Position numbers and translations under genes: made by a program | Source of the DNA: Struthio camelus | Lineage: Eukaryota; Chordata; Aves; Struthioniformes; Struthionidae | NCBI RefSeq assembly: GCF_040807025.1 | Contig: NC_090952.1 | Coordinates: forward strand, 27,029,068 to 27,093,067 | Reading direction: 5' to 3' | DNA: 64,000 nucleotides | Part shown: positions 49,501 to 60,000 of the stretch, one piece after another | Numbering within the stretch: position 1 is the first letter of the stretch | Layout: the number at the start of each line of letters is the position of its first letter | Notes under the pieces: generated by a model | What the model was told of the DNA's origin: nothing | Seen by the model: only the letters and a program-made list of their open reading frames with translations | Database searches by the model: none

Positions 49501-52500
49501 CCTTTTTGAGCACCCTGTTTTTGAAGAATACATATAAGCATGTTTAGGACTGAGACGTAAGCTCTTTCTCCTGAAGAAAAAATTATGACCTCACGTTTGA
49601 AAGCATCGGTCGCTACAGAGTAATAAATTAGTATTTTTTCCTAAAAATTGTGCTATCTAAAGAAATCCTCCCCTTATGGAAAACAAGCAGTGAAGACGAA
49701 CTTCTTCTTCCAAATTATCATTGACCGATTTTCACTGCTTCTAACAGCTTCCAATTACAAATGCCAACATATCACAAGACTGCACTCACTTCTCTGGAAC
49801 CTTGCTCCTCTTGTCCATGACGTATTCAGAAAGAAAATGATATCTACCTTAATACCTATTTGTGTAACAAACAGATGATTTATCGTTAAAAATAACACAG
49901 TATTTAAACAGTGTCAAAGAATTTTATAGAGAAAAGTCTATAGAGGGCTTTTACAGACTTTTCAGACTTTTATAGAGAAAAGCCTGAAAAATGCAGTCAC
50001 TCCCCTAGCCCAAAACCTAATGCACCCAAAGTGAATAAGCCAATAAACTAGCAAGAATGTTCTTTAGGTTTCGGCAGGATTAATCCAGTTATGTTCACGG
50101 CAAGCTAGAAAGATTTGTTAAAGCAAAAAAGCTCTACTCTGATAGTTTATTTCATCTAAATTAAGTAATGATGAATGAAATGTAAAACTTTCCAGGGAAG
50201 ATTAGGTTTTGAAGAGAAAAATATATTGACCTAAGTCTAAGTGCAAGTGATATGCCTCTAAAATATAGTGCATTTAAATTTTAGAAGCATTGCTTCATTT
50301 ACGCTGGAGCAAGCAAAGTCTGACCAATAAAAAGTTACAGTTTTAACTTAGGGAGAAGAATATATTTGGCAGGAATTACAAAGCTTTTAGGATTTGAACT
50401 GAGTAGCTAAGGGTTTTGAATTAACAGTCAAGTGTTATCAGAAATGAAGCTCATGACACTTCTCAAATGTGGGATGTCAAGATTGTATGAGCTTCAGACA
50501 CCACATGCTGAATTTCCTGTTCACCACAGCCCAACTAGAAGAGAATCAAACGCTAGAGATGGCAACTATGCTTCTGGGAATGATACTGAGAGGACTACCC
50601 CAATACTCTTCCAGGATACTGATAGAGAAGGGAGATTTACTTCATGGCTAGCTGATTGTTAATAATAAATTAGTGATTTGAGAGGTCTTTCAGTGTCATA
50701 AAAGATTAGAGCAAAACTGTCAGTTCCTGTACATGCTTGATATGCTGTTTGGAACTTCAGCAGGTGAAGTTCTAGCCCCATTTATCTAAAGAAATAAATG
50801 TTAAAAAGGAAATAAAAATAAAACAAAAATTATATGGCATTTTCATCTTAAAATATAACATCTATATTTTATATCTAACTAGGATGTATAATTTTGTATT
50901 ACAAATACTAATTTCACTTCATCCTACTACACATAAATATTTAATTAAAAGCTGAAGGCATTCAGAAATACATTCTCCTAAAGTGATTTCAAGGTGAAAA
51001 AATCCTTCAGCTAACGATGAGCTTGTGAACTTTCTGCACTGTCTTTTTTGAAGTTCTGTTCCTGTAACTATGTTCTGTCTAGCAGTAAATGCAAAGGCAT
51101 AAAATCTCATGTTTTTCACTCTTTCCAGGCGTTGAATAGTTTATTAGATATGGTGAAGGTTGCTGTCATTTTGTTTTGTTTCTTTTTTGACGAGGCTGGG
51201 TTTAGAGGGTGGGTCTTTGTCTCAGAAGAACTCTGTGTATAAAGAAATGCTGTTCTGAATTAGTATATATCACAGCTAGTGAGAGTCCTCCTCAATTCTT
51301 TCAAAATTATTGGTTCAGACTCTCAGTCTTGTAAAAATTAGATATTATAGCACTTCAACAACTTCTGACTGAACAATATAACTTCAGGAGAAACTTGCTT
51401 CTCAAGATATCAGAGTGACTCAGCAAGGTGACTCAAGAGAATAATTTAGCCCGCTGGAGGAATTATCACTTATTAAACCAAACTGTCACGAGCCTGGAAA
51501 ATGACATCTACAGCACTTGAACACTGAACACAGCTCCCATTTGCTCCTTGTGTTCCAAGTGACCCAAAGTGAAACCTTGCACACTGAGTGGAGTTATCTT
51601 TTACTTAGGCATACTGGTATACAAGCAATAAACAGCAAAATTCTAGAACTTGTTGATAAACATGATAAAAATATAGCTTGGTATGAAATTCTTAAACTGG
51701 AGGGTTTTATATAGGTCATCCCCTGTGTTATGAAGAAGATGACGGCCTCGGTTCTCCAGAATATTAACCTTTGTATGTGTCACACTAACTACAAGTCGGT
51801 GAAAGTTCTTCTAGTAACTCCAGCGGGTGTTAAATCAGTATCTCTTTTCCAGATTATTTCTCTTTTTCTCAATGTAGTAAAAATCTGTAACTCAATCTAT
51901 TTCTACTCTCTGCAGCTTCAAAAGGAAGAAAAGAGATTACAGTATCCCAGAATAGCCTACAGCTGCAGGTGGGATAGACCGTAAGGAATTCAGTTCATGG
52001 CCAGTAAAGTTTACAGAAAAATTGTGTGGGATTTATTGTTCATTTAGTTACCTATATGCAATAGTATTCTGCTTATTTAGAAAAGTAATTCCACTAGTTT
52101 CTTTAGCTATTGGAAGAAAAGAAAGAACAGTAGCAGAAGCATGTGATATTACAAGTTTCCAATATTTTGCCCAGTATATCAGAATTTGATATTATTTTCT
52201 TGTCAAGTTTAAAATGTATTACCACTAAAGAAGTATTACAATATATTAATATTACATTTCTTTTTTTTCCAAATGAAACATATCCCAAGAGGGAATAATC
52301 TTAAAAATAGAATAGAAAATCTTTATGAAAGTATAAATAAATTATAGGCAAGATCAATAAAAAGCTTTAGTCTGTGTCATCTTTGTCCTATATATATAAT
52401 GCTTTCACGTGTGTGTGCATGCATAGAAGCATATATACGTGACATATTGTATGATAATCTAGCTTTTGCAAAAAGTTCACTAATAATATAAGCCGTAATA

Positions 52501-52969
52501 GTGTAAAGCAATTAAGCAGATGTTTATCTTTAAACTAATTGTTAAGCTAATTATTTTTTCAGGGGGAAAAAGGAAAGCATAGCTCACTGACTTTTTCATT
52601 TGTTTCCCAAGACAAATAAATATAATCCAGATTTTTTAACACATATTTTTCTGATATTTTGGAATTCTGAGATTACAGTCTCTCTAGAAAAATCCTTGTT
52701 CTTCAGCTATTACTATTTCATGCTTAGCTCTAGATACAATTACTTGTTTTATTAGCATCAACAGAGTGCTCATTATTAAACCTGCATGTAAGTGGACTGG
52801 GTTTTAAAATGCATCTCCTTAGAACGGCAATGGTATTTTATTTTGTGCTGGGCCATATTTACTGGGGACATCAGCTTGGGTTAGTAAATTCTTGGTAGAA
52901 AGGTGAGATCTGACTGTGAGGAACGGCAGACACTGAGTGACTGGACAATGAAATTGCAGATGAAATTCA
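46504..52969. other. Intergenic region, no gene seen
   Basis: AT-rich DNA up to the sharp edge of the CHMP1B CpG island. A 15-bp direct repeat (TTTTATAGAGAAAAG) occurs at 49922-49936 and 49968-49982. No open frame here exceeds 100 codons or shows a known domain. Confidence 0.6.
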
Positions 52970-53111
52970 GCGCCTCGCCCTCCCCGGCCGGCCGGCCGCA
53001 TCGCGCACGCGCCCGGCGGTCGGCCCGAGGCTGAGGCCGTCCCTTCCCTGCGCGACCTGCGAAGGCGGGAGAGCTGAAAGGAGGGTGGCCGAGGCGAAGA
53101 CCTCTGTGAGA

Positions 53112-53690
53112 GACAAGATGGGGCTGAGGGGCGGCTGGGAGACAGGGCGGGCAGGAGCGAGAGGAGACGGCGCGAAGGGGCAGGTGTGACACGAGATGGT
53201 GCGAAGGGGCAAATGTGTGAGGCAAGATGGCGCCAAGGGGGGAGCGTGAAACAAGATGGCGCGAAGCGGGAAATGTGTGACACGATAGCACGAAGGGGCA
53301 AATGTGTGAGGCAAGATGGTGTGAAGGGGCAAGTGTGTGACACGATGGCGTTAAGGGGGAAATGTGTGACAAGATGGCGCGAAGGGGCAAATGCGTGAGA
53401 CAAGACGGCGCGAAGAGGGAAGTGTGAAACACGATGGCACCAAGGGGAAAACGTGACACGATGGCACGAAGGGGTAAGCGTGACAAGAGATGGAGCGAAG
53501 GGGCAAACGTCTGAGACAAGATGGCGCAAAGGCAGGCACGTGTGACAAGGTAAGCGTGAAGGGGCAAATGCGTGAGACAAGATGGCGCCAAGGGGAAAAC
53601 GTGTGGCGCGACGGCACGAAGGGGCGAACGACAAGATGGAGCAAAGGGGCAAACGCGTGAGACAAGGCAGTGCGATGCGAAGGAGCCAGC
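53112..53690 (+). repeat. Minisatellite of YY1-like AAGATGG units
   Basis: About 18 imperfect head-to-tail units of 27-33 bp, with the rough pattern ACAAGATGGCGCGAAGGGG followed by CAAATGTGTGAG. Exact AAGATGGCG cores occur at 53224, 53253, 53371, 53518 and 53579. Most other units carry one-base variants such as ACGATGGC, AGGATGGT-like or AAGACGGC. The plus strand is G-rich, with a GGGG in most units. On the minus strand the array stays open for long distances and would encode a repeating proline-, serine- and histidine-rich string, which is a by-product of a period often divisible by three. Confidence 0.95.
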
Positions 53691-54061
53691 GCGAGGCAGA
53701 GCGGGGACAAGGCCCGTTCGGCTCAGGCAGAGGAGCTGAGGCAAGGGGCGCCCGGCAGGGAGGTGACAGCCTGAGCGGGGAGGCGACCGGCCTGCGCGGA
53801 GCGCGGCCAGCGCGCCCCCCGCACCCCCGAGCAACCGGGCTGCCCGCGCGCGGCCGCCCCCCGCCCCCCGTGACTCGGCGCGACGCGCAGGCGCGCTCCG
53901 GCGCAGGCGGTCGGGGGCGGCGCGGCTGCGCGTGAGGCGGCGCGGGGCGGGGAAGCAGGAAGTCGGCGGCGCCTCGACGACAGCGGAGCCCGTGGGGGTA
54001 ACGCCGGGCCGCAGCGTCTCGTCCCCCTCCCCTCTACCGGGCCGGCGGGGCCGGAGCCGCC

Positions 54062-54077
54062 ATGTCCAACATGGAGA
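54062..54077 (+). CDS. CHMP1B: CHMP1B coding exon 1
   Basis: Sixteen coding nt: the start codon through the first base of Lys6 (MSNME plus A). A GCCGCC Kozak context precedes the ATG. The donor is GTATCC at 54078. Intron 1 is 2655 bp. This exon is too short to be found without knowing the protein. Confidence 0.93.
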
Positions 54078-57000
54078 GTATCCTTGGGGCCGGACGAGGC
54101 CTGGGGCGGGCGGGGGAGGCCTGGCCAGGCCCGGTCCAGCAGCCGACGCGGCCCCTTGGGCTGGGCCAAGCCGTACGCGGTCTGGTACCGGCGGCCCCGG
54201 GCCCGGGGGAGTGAGGGGGGGGGGGTGCGAGGGGGCGTACGGCAGCTCTCCGCCGGGAGAGGAGCTGCCGAAAGGGTGCAGCCCCGCGGGGGGAAGGGGG
54301 AGCGGAGGAGGAAGAGCATCCTGCCTCAGCTGCCTGAGGGGCTGCTTGTGCCCGGTGGGTGGTAAGAGCCCCTCTACCAAAAGCCTTTCTCCACAGGGGG
54401 AAATTGTGAGTTGTTGGTGCGGAGCTGATAGAAACAGCGCTTCCTAAATTCGGGTTTCACCTTTCGTGTATTGATGGAAAAGGGAACGTGTGTATATATA
54501 TCCCTTTTTGAGGACAAGATCAGGTCTGACTTTGTTTCATGCAAAGCAGTTAATCCTTGCTGCGGATGCGTGCAGGGGAAAGGTGAAGTTTGGTCGCACA
54601 GCTCTGTAGTGTAAAGAGGGGCAGCTCCGTCCCTGCTGCAGAAAACACACATTTGCCAGCAGTGCAAATTATCCTAAAACCCAGGAACATATGAAATGCC
54701 CGCACATGGGGAAAGGTTCTGTGTTGAGACAGCTGTAAAGTCAGCATCACTAACCTAATGGTAATTAGGCATTTTCTCAAATAGTGACTGCTGTCAGTGG
54801 AATAAACTGCTTGGTGTTTTCTGGTATTGAGAGGAAGTTAGCTGGGGAAAACCCTTGTGGACTTCCTTGCTCTAGAAAAAGATCTCAGCTCACAGGTTAC
54901 AAAAAAGTTAAGTCTTAAAAGGTTATAGGTAAGGAGTTTGACTCGATGTAGTTGAAATGTGCTGCTAGTGGTGAGCACCATCCCTTACGATAGGGACTGA
55001 CTGGATGGAAGCACTGGAGCAGCTGACTGTGTGAGTCACGGTTAATTGAGGAAATTAGTTTCACAGGAGTTTCTGCACATTGAGAAAGATGCTTGGAGGG
55101 AGGAGCAAGTATGCGTCTGTCATGCGGTGAAAGGTGAGTGAGGTAGCAGAGTGGGCTATTTTAGTGTCAAAGGTAGATGTCCCGAAGCAGTAATTGAGGA
55201 AGTTATTTCAAAATAAACTCTGAAAAGCTGTTTCTTATAGCGATCGCTGTAAATAAGTGATGTCATATTTTATCTAGTTATTCTGGTCACTGAGCTGAAG
55301 TATGATTTGAATGAATAACCTGCAGGTATCAGATTTCCTGTTTGGTAAATTACCTAATCTGTGACTGTGAACAGGTCAATGTAATGCACTTAGTAATGTT
55401 GAAAGGGACAGTGACCTAGCTTTTAAAGCACAAAAACATAAATTCAAGCAACAATTTTAGTATTACTGGTAGGTGCTTTAAAAGGATATTATAATGTGCA
55501 GGCATAGCTGTTACCTTTTTGTTACCTCCTTGTAACCTTTATAGGATAACAAATGCATCTGCAAACATTGTGATGTCTACAGGTTGCTGTCAGAGCTTCA
55601 GGATGGGTGCCTGGACTTTATTTAAAAAAAAAAAAAAAAGTTCTGGTATAAATTATATACTTAAAATGAAAGAAACCTAAAGTACCTCATAATGTTTAGC
55701 TTTATGTGCGTTCACTTAACTGTTAAGCATCATCTTACTGCATTCTTCCTCTTGGGATATAAGAAGGAGACATGAAAGAAATTTATAAAGCTTTCTCTTC
55801 ATTTTTAGATGGGAAAGACTGATGTTATTTGGGAACTTTCATTAACAGGATTCTAAATATATGCTTTTTTTTTTTTTTTTGGCAACACATAGTTAGCCTC
55901 CATCAGTAACAGTTTAATGCAGATCATTCTAAATTACGGTCATGTCTCGTTCTACTGTCTTCTTAGAACTTTAAGCTTAAGCAGACCTTGGGGGGGAAAA
56001 AAAAAACAAAACAGAAGTTTCCTTCGCTGACATCAAGTATTTTTTCCCAAAAAAACAGATGATAGAACTTTTAGAGAACTCCAGAATCACTTGAGTGACC
56101 CGAGGGTGGGAGGCTGCTCTGTAAAGTGGCTTCATAAGCAATTTAAACCTGAGATCATACTGTTGCTTGACAAGACAGTCCTGCCTGCTAGTTTGTATCT
56201 GTGCGTGGCCAGCCAAGCCTCTTTACTACTGCACTGTAAACTTTTCTGTTGTTTGGGAGAGATGTCTTTTTTTTTTGTTTTTATTTCTTTTTTCAGGCAG
56301 GTCAATAATGAGCATATAACTTTCATATGCTTTGGTCTTCCAGTTCACTGAGAACCAAGGATGCTCTATCTGTCTGTCTGTGAAAGTAACTGACAGAATA
56401 AGGCTTTCAGAGTTTCTCTGGAAGAATGTTTGTTTTATTTGATCAGTCTGAACTAGTTTTACTTTCAAACAAAGCTAGTTTGGGATCTGAACTTATTTCT
56501 CTATCGTTTTAGAGTTCAGGTGATAACGATATGTGGCATTGTAATTTTAAAACAGCTTGATAGGTCTCTCTATTGTGTGAATTTCAAGGACTTGTTTAAA
56601 TCACGTTCCACAAGTTCTAATGTGATTAAAAAGGAAATGCAATATACATTACGTTTGGTGGGGCACCAAACAAGAGCAAAATACTGTACGTAAGTATTGA
56701 TCCTATTTTTGGACCCTTAACTTGTGCTGTAGAACACCTGTTTAACTTGAAGTTTGCTGCAAAGGAACTTAGCAGGAATTCAAAAAAATGTGACAAAGAA
56801 GAAAAGGCCGAAAAGGCAAAAATTAAGAAGGTAAGCAGTGAATCTAAAAGTATGCTTTTTAGATCTGTTATTTACAAATTGCGGCAGAATTTTTCTGGTT
56901 TTTTATCATTTTGCTGCTATTCATGCTAATACTATTATGATAGATGCTTGTAATTTAAGTTACATGGCTATAAAACTTATTAAGTATAAGAATACAGTCT

Positions 57001-60000
57001 TTTATTAAGAGCATGTGGCATTTATTTCCTTAGAAAATTGTCTTAAATGTATTTTGAGAGAGATTACATTATTCCCAAAGTTAGAAAAATTTAGCCTTAA
57101 TGTTTATCATCTTGTTTTAAAAGTATTTAAGAAGGAAAACTTTAAAATAGTTTTTGAGTCCTTGAAGTAGTAAAGACAGCACCTAAATTTAGTTAACTAT
57201 TTTTGAAATGCATTTATTCTTAACAGGCAATCCAGAAGGGTAACATGGAAGTTGCACGAATACATGCAGAGAATGCTATCCGACAGAAGAATCAAGCGAT
57301 CAATTTCTTGCGCATGAGCGCCAGGGTAGATGCTGTAGCAGCAAGAGTTCAGACTGCAGTGACGATGGGCAAGGTAAAGCTGTTTTTGCAGTTCTCTGTA
57401 TGAATCTTTTGCAAGGACAGGATCTCCAATCTTGTAAGTGTCTTAATTCTATCTGTAACGAGCTGAAAAGTTTGAGTTTTGTTTTTAGATGTAGCCAATA
57501 GTAAATCAGGAAATGGAATTCTACTGACAGTTGCTATTTAAAAATAAATTGCTCTCCACTGAGTCTTGTAGCTTGTAACCTATGTTGGTTTTAAAACAGT
57601 TTGATAGATCTTACTCATGCTCCTAAAGATACAGGGTCTTCTCTAGTTAGGCTGTTAAGATTATTGTGAAAGATACTGCTCCCTTTCACTTTACAAATGC
57701 ATAAAGTTGTGACATAGGACTTCCTGATTTTAGACACCTTTTTAGCTCATGCAGTTGTTTAACATGGTACACTACTGTACTGCTGTTCAGACTGACAGGT
57801 TATTCTACCCCATAATCAGTATGCCAAGGATATCTCTTGACATTTGACCCTCTAATATGCCATAGAGATCTTGCTTTCTTTAGTGCATTTCAACTTGGAA
57901 CGCTTATTTCAAGTGAATGAGTTAGTCTATAAACTGAAATGGCAGGAGGCATAAAAAGGGTGAAGGGTCTAGACAGCACTAATGCTTGCCCTAATTGGTA
58001 TTGTAGAAGCTCTCAGCTAGAGAAAAGAGCTTGTTAAGAAACTTCTTTTTTCTTCCTTTTTTTCTTCTTGTAATAGTTTTCCTTTACCTCATTTCAGGTG
58101 ACAAAGTCAATGGCAGGGGTAGTTAAATCTATGGATGCCACCCTGAAGAGCATGAACTTGGAAAAGGTAAATAGAAACTTACTCTTCTCGGAGGTGCACG
58201 TCGAAAGCACAAGGGGCGGTTGATGCAAGTTTTACATGCGAGGGTCGTTCCAATGAAGTGTAAGGAAAAAGGTTTTAGCAGTGAGGTTACTGCACGCTGG
58301 AATAGGTTGCTCAGAGTGATTGGAGAGTCTCCATCCTTGGAGATACTAAGAACTTGACTGCACAGGGCCCTGAGTGACCTGCTCTAACTTCGAAGTTAAA
58401 TCAGTTTCAAATTTGGCCTTGCTGAGGGGTAGGGATGGATGTTGCACCAGATGAACTCTAGAAGTTGCGTGCAGTCTTAGTTGTTCTGTGATTCTAGTTT
58501 TACCTGTTGAGATATATTGCTCTTCTGTTATCTGCAGATCATTGACTGGATTGTTATTGTTTGTAGATATCTGCACTAATGGATAAATTTGAGCATCAGT
58601 TTGAAACACTAGATGTTCAGACGCAACAGATGGAAGACACAATGAGCAGCACTACTACACTAACAACGCCACAAGTAAGAATAGTAAATTAAAATTAAGC
58701 AAGCTTAAAAAATTGCATGTGACTAAACTGTATGGAAATATTGTCTGCTTCTCTTCTTTCCTTTCTGCCTATTTTGAGAAATGCAGTGTTACCGCTTTGG
58801 CTTTGTGCTTCTTTGTGATTTAAACACTAGTTCAAGTTGTATTCACAAATACAGAGGATCACATGTATGTATTGTACTCAATTCCGCTCTTACTGCAGGC
58901 TTCATTTTATGTTATATATTGAAAATTTTAGCCCTCCTATTGAATAGGCAGTATTTTGGTGAGTTCTTAATGAGCTTTTGAGCCAGAAGACACTGCAGAA
59001 TCAATTATCAAAGCAAAATGTACTGTGAAATAATCAACAGTTCTAACTCCCTGATATTAAGAAAACAACATTAGCCACCACCAAATTTAGCAGTAGTATG
59101 TGCCATGGAAAGATTGATTACTTGTTTTCAAGTCAGATAAGCGGTTACTAAAATAAATTCTTAAGCAATGATTAACATAGCTAAGAACTCCTCTTATTAC
59201 CTGTCCCCTTTTGAAAAATGTTACTTCTGCCGAAGTTTTGTCAGAGAGAGAGAAATTTACTGGAGATAAATGTTTTGTAAATAAAAAGTAAACCTAAATC
59301 TACATCCAAGAAATCAAATCTATTGGAGATGGAGAGATTTCTTTTCCGTGTTGTGCAAAACAGTGGTTTAGTAGTTAATAATTAGCAGTTGATAACACTT
59401 ACATATTCAAGTACATAGCTTAATATTTTACACGTAAGCTTAATCCTATAAGAAGTATCGTCATTCAGAAGCTAAAGTTCAAGTAATGGCAATTTGCCAG
59501 GCTGAGCTGTGCTCCTTGTTTTTTGAGTTCATATAGTGCCCTCTGGTGCTAAAGTACAGAGTTGTCCAGTCAAAGATGTTTTCCTTTAAATCAGTTTTGT
59601 TAAAAATAATTTCTGTTGTCTCAAGATTTAATGGAAGAACTTGTCACAAGCTACAACATCAAACTGATCCAATTTTTATTTCTCTTCTTTAGAACCAAGT
59701 GGATATGCTTCTACAAGAAATGGCAGATGAAGCAGGGTAGGTAGTATGCTTGAGTGAATATTACTTGAATAAAATGTCAGTTCCAACAACGCTTTGAGGT
59801 TAACTCTGAGCTCAGATTGTCTTGTCATGTCAGGATTGCATTTCGTTATTTACTTGGGTTGGCATTAGCATTAGCAATCCTTGCAACGTCTCTCCGCTCT
59901 TTTCTTCTCCCCCTGCCCCGATCTCCCATTAAAACCTTCTGTAGTTCCGCTCTCACTAGTTACACATTGCAAAAATGGATCGTCCTAATTTCTTTAAACC

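Larger units (their letters stand above)
52970..54330 (+). promoter_or_regulatory. CHMP1B: CpG island, CHMP1B promoter
   Basis: GC and CpG content jump abruptly at about 52970 and fall again by about 54380. The island covers the upstream minisatellite, the presumed core promoter and coding exon 1. Visible motifs are an NRF1-like CGCGCACGCGC at 53002-53012, a GC box GGGGCGGGG at 53944-53952, an ETS-type GGAAGT at 53958-53963, and a GCCGCC Kozak context right before the ATG at 54062. The transcription start is not resolved. Confidence 0.9.

Noticed and set aside
52881-54380. A 499-codon minus-strand open frame, and a 277-codon one at 52819-53652
   Set aside because: The frames read through the YY1-like minisatellite and CpG island. 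The repeating Pro/Ser/His/Cys string follows from the repeat period and lack of stops in GC-rich DNA. The frame lies antisense to the CHMP1B promoter and exon 1, and no known domain is present.
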